NCBI GenBank assembly: GCA_036986275.1
Contig: BTRG01000089.1
Location: 1 to 5,260 of the forward strand
DNA: 5,260 bases
Direction: 5' to 3'
Source: BTRG01 sp036986275
GTDB lineage: Bacteria > Pseudomonadota > Gammaproteobacteria > Acidiferrobacterales > SZUA-150
This document shows, in pieces, positions 1 to 5,260 of this stretch (the stretch's first letter is position 1; each line of letters starts with the position of its first letter). Under the pieces are notes generated by a model. That model did no database searches, was not told where the DNA came from, and saw only the letters and a program-made list of their open reading frames with translations. Position numbers and translations under genes: made by a program.

Positions 1-2
1 GT

Positions 3-839
3 GAAGATAAGGTAGTTGCTATTGAAATCGAAAAAGGATCAACGGAATTGTCTTCTGAGAATGGCCAGCCTGAATCAGAGGCAGCCGCACCTGAATCAGA
101 GGCAGCCGCACCTGAATCAGAAACACCAGGACTATTACTAGAGACAAAAAAGCCAAAACCAAAGCCAGCAGCGGCAAAGCCAAACGTAATACCAGCACCA
201 TCAGCAGAAAGGAATATTGAAATTTTTGATAAATTAGTCGATTTACTTACTAGTAAAAAAAGGGACTCATATTCTCCGTCTATAATAGATCAGATAGAGA
301 AGTCTTTGCCTTGGGGAAAGGCGACGCTATCTGCTCCTACTAGTGCTGTCGTTGGTGAATCCAAGGTTGTTATATTGTTGGTTACCGCAGAAAAAGACGA
401 GCTATCTATAAAAGAACAAGAGGTAGAAAAAGATGGAGAAATTGAAAGTACATCAAAAACAAAAGTTTCTAATCGCATGAAAGCGGTTTTGAGTGGTACT
501 GGTTTCCAAATAAAGTCCCTAAAAGAAGAAATACAAACTGTTTCATATATAAACACCACTAGCTGGAAATGGAGTATAAAAGCTATTGAGAAGGGTGAGC
601 AGAGTATATTCCTCAATCTATATGCCCTGCTCGATATTGGTAAGGATACTCCACATGATCTTCTTACGTTAGAAAAAGTTATTAAGGTAGACGTTGAATA
701 TAATCCAAGCAAATCTATTAAAGAATTTATAGCTAACAATTGGCAATGGCTCTGGAGCACGTTACTCGTCCCAATAGTGGTATTTCTCTATAGAAGACAC
801 AAAAAAGTGAAAGAGTTTAAGAATGAACGAATATTGTAG
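3..839 (+). CDS. C-terminal part of an AT-rich, membrane-anchored protein of unknown function (5' end outside window)
   Basis: The reading frame is open from position 3 to a TAG at 837-839, giving 278 visible residues. A TTG at 48 is the first start-like codon, but the frame continues upstream of it, so the gene almost certainly begins outside the window. Visible parts in order: an acidic stretch; PESEAAA-type tandem repeats (residues about 23-40); a Lys/Pro/Ala linker (KPKPKP, about 50-62); a probable beta-rich domain (about 90-230) with SxxMKAxLSGxGFxI, a W-K-W motif at residues 188-190 and a G-x-x-x-hydrophobic run after it; then a single hydrophobic helix (about 246-263, Trp-rich entry, LLVPIVVFLY core) followed by a basic tail rich in Arg and Lys. 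This suggests an N-terminal domain on a flexible linker and stalk, anchored by a C-terminal helix. From memory, the MxAxLxGxGFxI...WxW pattern resembles stalk domains in bacterial TIR-, caspase- or CHAT-type conflict proteins, but I cannot verify that. Composition is AT-rich (one sampled 60-base line is 37% GC, against 62% in yccA) and ATA/AGA codons are frequent, which suggests transfer. Confidence 0.8.
   Translation, partial: EDKVVAIEIEKGSTELSSENGQPESEAAAPESEAAAPESETPGLLLETKKPKPKPAAAKPNVIPAPSAERNIEIFDKLVDLLTSKKRDSYSPSIIDQIEKSLPWGKATLSAPTSAVVGESKVVILLVTAEKDELSIKEQEVEKDGEIESTSKTKVSNRMKAVLSGTGFQIKSLKEEIQTVSYINTTSWKWSIKAIEKGEQSIFLNLYALLDIGKDTPHDLLTLEKVIKVDVEYNPSKSIKEFIANNWQWLWSTLLVPIVVFLYRRHKKVKEFKNERIL
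69..121 (+). repeat. In-frame 21-bp tandem repeat (two full copies plus a partial third)
   Basis: Units at 69-89 and 90-110 are identical over 21 bp, and 111-121 repeats the first 11 bases before diverging. Each unit encodes PESEAAA, so copy-number change keeps the frame and only changes linker length. It lies at the start of the low-complexity linker of the AT-rich gene, immediately before the Lys/Pro/Ala stretch. Confidence 0.95.
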
Positions 840-940
840 TATCGTCAGATATTCAAGCTAGGATAACCACGCCACAAGGGCGGGGCCATATCGAAACACC
901 TCCGGGGACTGCAAGCGCTTATATAGGATGTTTTATTCAG

Positions 941-969
941 TAAAAACCTGCCATCTCTGTTTAGAGGTG
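941..969 (-). terminator. Weak candidate terminator downstream of the tRNA-Ser gene
   Basis: Reading the minus strand after the tRNA 3' end, a 7-bp stem with one A.C mismatch and an AAAC loop (969-952) is followed, after six bases, by TTTTT (946-942). The spacing from stem to T-run is longer than in a canonical intrinsic terminator, so this is only a candidate. Nothing better placed was seen between the tRNA and the AT-rich gene. Confidence 0.22.
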
Positions 970-987
970 CTTACATACTGACTTATA

Positions 988-1075
988 TGGCGGAGAGGCA
1001 GGGATTCGAACCCTGGGAACCGCGAGGTTCAACGGTTTTCAAGACCGCCGCTTTCGACCACTCAGCCACCTCTCC
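988..1075 (-). tRNA. tRNA-Ser(UGA)
   Basis: On the minus strand the 88-nt gene starts GGAGAGG at 1075 and ends CCTCTCC-G-CCA at 988, so the 7-bp acceptor stem is perfect and CCA is encoded. The anticodon loop CTTGAAA (1043-1037) carries anticodon TGA (1041-1039), which reads UCA and other UCN serine codons. The D-arm start TGGCTGAGTGG, a long variable arm (class II tRNA) and the T-arm GGTTCGAATCC are all present, as expected for a bacterial serine tRNA. The 3' end faces the AT-rich gene at 3-839, which makes it a plausible integration site for an island on that side. Confidence 0.98.
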
Positions 1076-1399
1076 AGATCTGTCTTTCTTACCAGGGCGA
1101 CGCCACATCACCCTCTGGCATACGCGGCTCTCCCGACGCTTTATTCGGGCTTGCGCCCCTCACCCCCATCTTCGAGGGAGCCCGCTATGCTAAGGCCCTG
1201 AGGTATTCCCTTCAGCCCCCGGATCGGAGCGGCGCCAAGCATACCGGAAGCCTTTAAAACACACCAGAAGCGACTGAAATCCCATACAATTTTCAGGCCC
1301 ACAGTCTTGAAATCCGACCCCGGAGGAACCATTGACCTAATGAATCAGTCTCAGTAGGCTACAACCTTGAAACTTAGTAAATCGATTACGAGGAACGCT
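1076..1399. other. Intergenic stretch between tRNA-Ser and yccA with no convincing gene
   Basis: About 320 bases precede the yccA start codon. Both strands contain short open frames, but none has a recognisable protein pattern or a good ribosome-binding site at its start. Small alternative hairpins occur (CCCGA 1132-1136 with TCGGG 1145-1149, or GGGC 1147-1150 with GCCC 1155-1158), none followed by a T-run. The region must hold the tRNA promoter (minus strand) and the yccA promoter (plus strand). Only the latter has a plausible candidate. Confidence 0.6.
1332..1360 (+). promoter_or_regulatory. Candidate sigma-70-type promoter for yccA
   Basis: TTGACC (1332-1337, five of six consensus bases) is followed by a 17-nt spacer and TAGGCT (1355-1360, three of six, with the first TA and last T conserved). 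It would start transcription near 1367 and give a leader of about 33 nt before the yccA ATG. The -10 box is weak, so this is a motif-based guess. Confidence 0.35.
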
Positions 1400-2071
1400 A
1401 TGAATTATCAACCCCAGTCCGTTGTCCGCACCCGTGAGTCAGAACTGGCGACCAATAAGGTACTTCGCAACACCTATATACTGCTATCCATGACCCTGTT
1501 GTTCAGCGCTGTCACAGCGGGCATTTCCATGGCTATCGCCGTACCCCCATTCATGAGTCTTGTCAGCTCGCTGGGCGCCCTGGCCTTGATATGGCTGGTA
1601 CTCCCCCGCGTTGCCCACTCATCCGCCGGTATCTGGGTCGTCTTTGCCATGACCGGTTTGCTCGGCTTTGGCCTGGGACCGGTGCTAAATATGTATGCCG
1701 CCATCCCGAATGGCGCACAGATCATCTCCACCGCTCTAGGCGGCACCGGCCTGATCTTCCTGGGTCTGTCGGCCTATGCCCTGACCACGCGAAAGAATTT
1801 CAGCTTCATGGGTGGCTTTCTGATGGTGGGCTTCCTGGTCGTGTTACTGGCTGCCATCGCCAATATCTTCCTGGCCATTCCGGCGTTGTCGCTAACCATT
1901 TCGGCTGTCGTGATTCTCATCATGAGCGGCTTTATCCTCTATGACACCAGCCGCATCATCCATGGCGGTGAAACCAACTACATCCTGGCCACGGTGGGGC
2001 TGTATCTCGGTATCTACAATATCTTTATCAGCCTGTTACATATTCTTGGCGCCGTAAGTGGTAACGACTAA
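1400..2071 (+). CDS. yccA: YccA-like Bax inhibitor-1 family membrane protein (FtsH modulator type)
   Basis: This 223-residue, seven-helix inner-membrane protein matches E. coli YccA along its length as I recall it: TNKVLRNTY near residues 18-26, TGLLGF-GLGP-LNMY (85-99), the TTRK loop (129-132), IIHGGETNYI (186-195) and LYNIF-SLL-ILG near the end. YccA (about 219 residues) is known to bind the membrane protease FtsH/HflKC and to restrain its attack on membrane proteins such as jammed SecY. The N-terminal tail before the first helix (about residues 1-24) is the part FtsH degrades. Hydrophobic segments lie at roughly 25-47, 51-70, 75-95, 107-128, 136-160, 163-183 and 195-217. I chose the ATG at 1400 because GAGGA (1390-1394) lies five bases upstream. 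An in-frame TTG at 1367 adds 11 residues but lacks that support. The gene appears to be a single transcription unit ended by the hairpin at 2100-2125. Confidence 0.95.
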   Translation: MNYQPQSVVRTRESELATNKVLRNTYILLSMTLLFSAVTAGISMAIAVPPFMSLVSSLGALALIWLVLPRVAHSSAGIWVVFAMTGLLGFGLGPVLNMYAAIPNGAQIISTALGGTGLIFLGLSAYALTTRKNFSFMGGFLMVGFLVVLLAAIANIFLAIPALSLTISAVVILIMSGFILYDTSRIIHGGETNYILATVGLYLGIYNIFISLLHILGAVSGND

Positions 2072-2099
2072 GTACGATCTCAACATCTGATTCATATCC

Positions 2100-2125
2100 G
2101 AACCCCGGCACGACCGGGGTTCTTT
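2100..2125 (+). terminator. Intrinsic terminator after yccA
   Basis: A 9-bp perfect stem (2100-2108 with 2114-2122, AACCCCGG core) closes a five-base loop CACGA and is followed by TTT. The stem is GC-rich and sits 29 nt after the yccA stop. The T-tract is short, so some read-through into the small gene at 2145 is likely. Confidence 0.75.
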
Positions 2126-2144
2126 CGTAAAGGGGATACACTCT

Positions 2145-2330
2145 ATGGATATGTGGATGAAAATTGGCTCAGTCCTACTGCTGGGCCTGATGTTGATATT
2201 TATTTTCCCACGCATGAAGCATGCGATGAAACACAGCCCCAAGGCCGAAAAAGGCGATTGGGCCGGCGTGCTATTGCCTATAGGCGCCGTGATCCTGTTT
2301 GTGATAGTGCTGATTATGCTGGTGCGCTAG
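2145..2330 (+). CDS. Small two-helix membrane protein of unknown function (61 residues)
   Basis: The ATG at 2145 is preceded by AAAGGGGA (2129-2136), eight bases away, which supports translation. The product has two hydrophobic segments (about residues 5-21, and 42-59 with GAVILFVIVLIMLV) joined by a basic, hydrophilic loop (RMKHAMKHSPKAEKGDW, about 23-39). Both ends could face the same side of the inner membrane. The codons resemble those of yccA, unlike the AT-rich gene at the left. I do not recognise a named family, and role and partners are unknown. It follows the yccA terminator by about 20 nt, so it may be expressed by read-through or from its own unidentified promoter. It ends six bases before the stop of the convergent phosphodiesterase gene. 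Confidence 0.75.
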   Translation: MDMWMKIGSVLLLGLMLIFIFPRMKHAMKHSPKAEKGDWAGVLLPIGAVILFVIVLIMLVR

Positions 2331-2336
2331 CCGCTA

Positions 2337-3308
2337 TCAAGGCTTGCCAGGAAATAGCTCTTTAATCAGCACGCCCTCCACAGGCTGCGTAAATGCCAGC
2401 CCCAGTAGTCGCAACACGGTTGGCGCCGTGTCTTCGATACGAATGGGACGCGCGATGACCGCGCCTCGGGCAATCCCTGGACCCACCGCCAACCAGGGGA
2501 TAGTGCGATGCTCAAGGCTATCCTCCCCCCAGTGCTTCTTGCCCTTACCGCCATGGTCCGCGGTAACGATGATAGTGGTCGTAGCTTTCCTGTCCGAGCG
2601 ACGCACCGCCTCGACCACGTCTGAAAGCGCCCTGTCAGACTCACGCACTGCCTGCAGATACTCCGGACTCATCCAGGCATATCGATGGCCTGCCTTGTCA
2701 GGCTCACGAAAATGCATAAAGGTCAGGGCATCGGAACGATTGGGCCAGTTGCGTGCAAACTGGCGGGCCAATGCCGAGGCGCTGGTACCGGAATAACCCA
2801 GGCTCTCGTTGCCTGGCCCTAACACTAGGGCCACATCGCCCGGGGCTGCCAGATAACCCAGCTTACGTTTGCCGTAGTACATACTGCTGCTGTACCCGGC
2901 CTGCTTGATGACTGAAAAGATCGTAGGCAAGGCCGTGTGACCCTGAGTGCTTTCCTTGTTGACCCGCAAGCCATGGCGTTCACCGGACAGGCCTGTCACC
3001 ATGGAGAGATGATTGGGCAGGGTCGTGGACGGCAATGTTGCTTGTGCCCTGGGAAAATACACGCCTTCACGGATGAATTGCGTTAAAAATGGGGCCGTGC
3101 TGGAAGTAATCGCATCCGGGCGCAGGCCGTCTATGCTCACCAGTACCACCTGTGACCCGGCCTGAACGGGCGCGGAGACAACCAACAAGAGACCGAAAAG
3201 CCCAACGAACAGGCCGGACCGCCCGGTCTTCATCGCCCGGCAGCTGTGGCATAATGCAGCATAGAAACGGTGAATATTAATAACAAATCCCGGCACAAAC
3301 TTTTTCAT
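2337..3308 (-). CDS. Exported type I phosphodiesterase/nucleotide pyrophosphatase-like protein (alkaline phosphatase superfamily)
   Basis: This 323-residue frame carries the metal-enzyme signature of the NPP/autotaxin family, which hydrolyses phosphodiester or pyrophosphate bonds with two metal ions and a threonine nucleophile. In order: SIDGLRPD (Asp60), STTLPNH (probable nucleophile Thr96) followed by MVTG, REPDKAGH (Asp204, His208), TADHGG (Asp251, His252) and EHRTIPW (His267). That completes the seven residues expected for the site, so it is probably active. A signal-peptide-like stretch (LFVGLFGLLLVVSAPVQA, about 33-50) suggests export to the periplasm. Two starts are possible. ATG 3308 has a good GAGGAA site but puts 25 extra residues before the signal. 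ATG 3233 gives a textbook signal peptide (MKTGRSG...) but has no Shine-Dalgarno-like sequence. The natural substrate cannot be inferred. The gene runs convergent to the small membrane gene and divergent to the barrel-CotH pair. Confidence 0.9.
   Translation of the reverse strand: MKKFVPGFVINIHRFYAALCHSCRAMKTGRSGLFVGLFGLLLVVSAPVQAGSQVVLVSIDGLRPDAITSSTAPFLTQFIREGVYFPRAQATLPSTTLPNHLSMVTGLSGERHGLRVNKESTQGHTALPTIFSVIKQAGYSSSMYYGKRKLGYLAAPGDVALVLGPGNESLGYSGTSASALARQFARNWPNRSDALTFMHFREPDKAGHRYAWMSPEYLQAVRESDRALSDVVEAVRRSDRKATTTIIVTADHGGKGKKHWGEDSLEHRTIPWLAVGPGIARGAVIARPIRIEDTAPTVLRLLGLAFTQPVEGVLIKELFPGKP
3247..3255 (+). promoter_or_regulatory. Candidate extended -10 element for the barrel-CotH pair
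   Basis: TGGCATAAT matches the extended -10 pattern TGnTATAAT at all but one position. No -35 box is evident at the right spacing (TCTTCA at 3227-3232). It would give a leader of about 58 nt before the TTG at 3320. If the phosphodiesterase starts at 3308, this promoter lies inside its 5' coding end. Confidence 0.28.
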
Positions 3309-3311
3309 AAC

Positions 3312-3317
3312 TTCCTC
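3312..3317 (-). promoter_or_regulatory. Ribosome-binding site favouring the ATG at 3308
   Basis: On the minus strand GAGGAA is followed by GTT and the ATG at 3308, so GAGG lies five bases before the start. This is the main argument for the longer form of the phosphodiesterase. The site sits between the two divergent start codons. Confidence 0.55.
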
Positions 3318-3319
3318 AA

Positions 3320-4159
3320 TTGAATATCATTCCCACTTGCCCTCGGCCTCTTGTTTCTTATACCAGGTATATTTTGCTGCTGACACTGCTGCCCTGGACG
3401 TCATTGAGCCAGGCCGGCGCCTGGCTGCAATCCGAAGACGACAGTTATTTTTCCGCCCGCCTGGATTATACAAGGTCAGAGAAATACTGGGACCAAAACA
3501 GTAAGCTCATAGACCAGGGCTGTGACTCCAACAGCTGGATCAATACCTATTACGGAGATTATGGTTATTCCTACTATTACACGCTGTTCGGCAAGTTCAA
3601 TTACCTGGATTTGAACTGCGGCGACGATCAAGAGAGCGGCTTGGGCGATATCGAACTGGGAATACGCGGACGTTTTAATCTCTTTCGCAATGGACGCGCC
3701 TGGGAAGTATCCCTTATCGCACCGAGCGGCTACGATAAAAACAGCCCCGTTCGACTGGGCTATGGGCGTTATGGCCTGAAGTTGGGCCTGGCGTGGGCCG
3801 ACCGCAAGAACAATAGTGGATATTACGAATACGGCGCTTCCTTTCGGCGCTGGGAAGGTCCGCCGGCCGATCAATTGCAACTGTATTTTCGTAATGCCTT
3901 TGACTGGACACCCACCTTCAGAACCATATTGGGTGTCAATGGCGCCAAATCCTTGCGTAACGGAGAGAGCGAACCCGTGGATTTCGCCAGCTACGAACGT
4001 GTCTCGGATTCCGATCACATCAAGGGCACCGTGGAGTTTCGTATCAAGATTGTCTCCGCCTGGAGTTTCCTGCTGGGCGCCACGCAGTATTACTGGGGCC
4101 GCAACACCAGCCAAACGCGCGGTTTTCATGCCATTATTGTCAGAAAGAACAAAAAATAA
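3320..4159 (+). CDS. Exported, probable outer-membrane beta-barrel protein of unknown function
   Basis: The 279-residue product begins with a signal-peptide-like segment (YILLLTLLPWTSLSQA, cleavage likely near residue 33) and continues as alternating hydrophobic/polar strands rich in Tyr, Gly, Trp and Asp, typical of a small outer-membrane barrel: SGLGDIELGIRGRFNLF (about 107-122), RYGLKLGLAWA (150-160), YEYGASFRRWEG (169-180), WSFLLGATQYYWG (248-260). Two cysteines of the mature part (68 and 100) could form a disulphide around a Tyr-rich loop. It vaguely resembles MetA/transporter-type barrel families, but I assign no substrate. The start is uncertain: a stop at 3308-3310 limits the frame, the first start-like codon is TTG 3320 without a Shine-Dalgarno sequence, and TTG 3374 has AGG upstream but would lose the basic n-region. 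The stop codon overlaps the start of the CotH-like gene, so the two are probably co-translated. Confidence 0.82.
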   Translation: MNIIPTCPRPLVSYTRYILLLTLLPWTSLSQAGAWLQSEDDSYFSARLDYTRSEKYWDQNSKLIDQGCDSNSWINTYYGDYGYSYYYTLFGKFNYLDLNCGDDQESGLGDIELGIRGRFNLFRNGRAWEVSLIAPSGYDKNSPVRLGYGRYGLKLGLAWADRKNNSGYYEYGASFRRWEGPPADQLQLYFRNAFDWTPTFRTILGVNGAKSLRNGESEPVDFASYERVSDSDHIKGTVEFRIKIVSAWSFLLGATQYYWGRNTSQTRGFHAIIVRKNKK

Positions 4160-5260
4160 TGGGTAACACCGTAACGGGAATTGCGCGCATACACAGACCG
4201 ATAGCGGTGCTATCCCTATTCAGCGCTCTGTCTTGCTTGCTTATGCTGTGGCCTGCGATGACGTTTGCCAGCAGGTCTGCTGCGATTGATGTCCTGTCAC
4301 TGAAAATGGACAAGTTGGATGCGGAGGTGTTGTTCAGAAAAGATCGCTACGACACATCCAGCTTTCCCATAACCATCATCGAGGGTGACAAGAGATTGAC
4401 GGGCCGTATCGCCGTCAAGGGCAGTTTTACACGCCGTTTCCCCAAGAAGTCATTACTGATAAAACTGGATAAAGGGCTAAGCTGGAAGGGTCAACGACGT
4501 ATCGCCTTAAACTCCATGGCCAGCGATCCCTCTCTGATGCGTGAATGGTTGGCCTGGGACCTGATCCGTCATCTGCATATGGCGGCGCCAGAGGCAAGGT
4601 ATACACGTCTGCTGATAAACAAGACACGTTCCGGTCTGTTTCTGAATATCGAATGGATAGACCCTGGGTTGTTATCGCGATTTGGCCTGGGCAAGGATGG
4701 CGAGTTCTATCACCCGGTAGATGCTACTTTTTGCGGCGATCTAAGCCTGGCCAATACAGTCGGGAATCCCGGGCGCTGCTGGGACAAGTTGTCACCGCGT
4801 GACCCATCCTTTGATTCATTGATTGCACTCGCCAGGGAAATCGACGATACCCCGGCTACCGACTTCCATCAATTTATTCAACGACGCTTTGATGTCGATG
4901 CCCTGCTGAACTGGATGGCAGTGAACACAATTACCAGCAACGGAGATTCTTATAACAAGAATTACTTTCTATATCTCAGTAACAAGACAGGCAAATGGGT
5001 GGTCATCCCCTGGGACTATGATCTGAGCTTTGGCCGCAACTGGGACCCGGTGCTGCCCTACCCGGAGAATATTCTTAACAATAACTTTCAATATTATTAT
5101 CCTGAAAGCCTGGGCATGCCAACTGCCTTCAAGAAAAAGATTCTGGCAAACACTCATTTGAAACAACAACTGCTCAGACGTATTGCCGCCTTGCTGGGAA
5201 AGAAGTCCTATCAAGGCATACAACCATGGTTCACACCCGCTATTATGACAAGACGCATCA
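4159..5260 (+). CDS. CotH kinase family protein, exported (3' end outside window)
   Basis: The frame opens with ATG 4159, overlapping the previous stop (TAATG), and stays open to the right edge (367 residues visible). CotH-family proteins are atypical protein kinases, first known from Bacillus spore-coat CotH, that phosphorylate secreted or surface proteins. Family hallmarks are visible: a GRIAVKGSFTRRFPKKS stretch (82-98), NSMASDPSLMREWLAWDL (118-135), SNGDSYNKNYFLY (260-272) and PWDYDLSFGRNWD (284-296), whose aspartates correspond to the expected metal/ATP-binding segment. The N-terminus has a basic start, a hydrophobic core and a possible cleavage site (LSLFSALSCLLMLWPAMTFA, 17-36), implying a periplasmic or surface location, unlike the cytoplasmic Bacillus protein. 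The ribosome-binding site is weak (AGAAAGAA), so translation probably depends on coupling to the barrel gene. The substrate is unknown; the barrel protein is a candidate only by position. Confidence 0.9.
   Translation, partial: MGNTVTGIARIHRPIAVLSLFSALSCLLMLWPAMTFASRSAAIDVLSLKMDKLDAEVLFRKDRYDTSSFPITIIEGDKRLTGRIAVKGSFTRRFPKKSLLIKLDKGLSWKGQRRIALNSMASDPSLMREWLAWDLIRHLHMAAPEARYTRLLINKTRSGLFLNIEWIDPGLLSRFGLGKDGEFYHPVDATFCGDLSLANTVGNPGRCWDKLSPRDPSFDSLIALAREIDDTPATDFHQFIQRRFDVDALLNWMAVNTITSNGDSYNKNYFLYLSNKTGKWVVIPWDYDLSFGRNWDPVLPYPENILNNNFQYYYPESLGMPTAFKKKILANTHLKQQLLRRIAALLGKKSYQGIQPWFTPAIMTRRI

Noticed and set aside
290..760. 156-residue minus-strand open frame inside the AT-rich gene.
   Set aside because: It lies wholly opposite a frame with clear linker, domain and membrane-helix organisation, and its translation shows no recognisable pattern.
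872..885. CGCC/GGCG hairpin after the AT-rich gene, considered as its terminator.
   Set aside because: The stem is four base pairs and no T-tract follows.
1132..1158. Overlapping hairpins CCCGA/TCGGG and GGGC/GCCC, considered as a riboswitch or attenuator.
   Set aside because: The stems are only 4-5 bp, not followed by a T-run, and more than 240 bases upstream of yccA, with no matching conserved RNA motif that I recognise.
1141..1332. 63-residue minus-strand open frame upstream of the tRNA.
   Set aside because: It has no ribosome-binding site and no family pattern, and its composition looks non-coding.
2307..2372. Perfect 10-bp inverted repeat GTGCTGATTA (2307-2316) / TAATCAGCAC (2363-2372) across the convergent gene ends.
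   Set aside because: Both arms encode Val-Leu-Ile in the two opposing genes and the loop is 46 nt with no T-run, so coincidence of common codons explains it better than a bidirectional terminator.
3476..4129. 217-residue minus-strand open frame opposite the barrel gene.
   Set aside because: It is an antisense shadow. The plus frame has a signal peptide and barrel-like strands and is coupled to the next gene.

Overview
This window looks like a piece of a gammaproteobacterial chromosome. It carries a clear YccA-type Bax-inhibitor-1 membrane protein, a gammaproteobacterial-style tRNA-Ser(UGA) with encoded CCA, and envelope genes with typical Gram-negative export signals. Species cannot be read from the sequence.

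Layout, left to right. (1) Positions 3-839 hold the 3' part of an AT-rich gene that enters from the left edge. Its product has a low-complexity Pro/Glu/Ala/Lys linker, a probable beta-rich domain with a W-x-W motif, and one C-terminal membrane helix. (2) After a short spacer comes a complete tRNA-Ser(UGA) on the minus strand (988-1075), whose 3' end points at the AT-rich gene. This is the usual geometry of a mobile or genomic-island insertion at a tRNA 3' end. (3) After about 320 bases with no convincing gene, the core-like, GC-richer part begins with yccA (1400-2071). A strong hairpin terminator follows, then a 61-residue membrane miniprotein (2145-2330). (4) Convergent to these is an exported type I phosphodiesterase/nucleotide pyrophosphatase-like enzyme of the alkaline phosphatase superfamily (3308-2337, minus) with a complete set of seven expected catalytic and metal-binding residues. 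(5) Divergent from it is a probable two-gene operon: an exported, probable outer-membrane beta-barrel protein (3320-4159), overlapping by one base (TAATG) with a CotH-like kinase-family protein that has a signal peptide and runs off the right edge (4159-5260).

Two points deserve attention. The first is the AT-rich, linker-stalk-membrane-anchor protein beside a tRNA, which may be the tail of a conflict/defence effector at an island boundary. The second is the cluster of three exported products (phosphodiesterase, barrel, CotH-like kinase), which could form an envelope-modification module. Both functional readings are inference. YccA is the only protein product assigned with high confidence down to a gene symbol.
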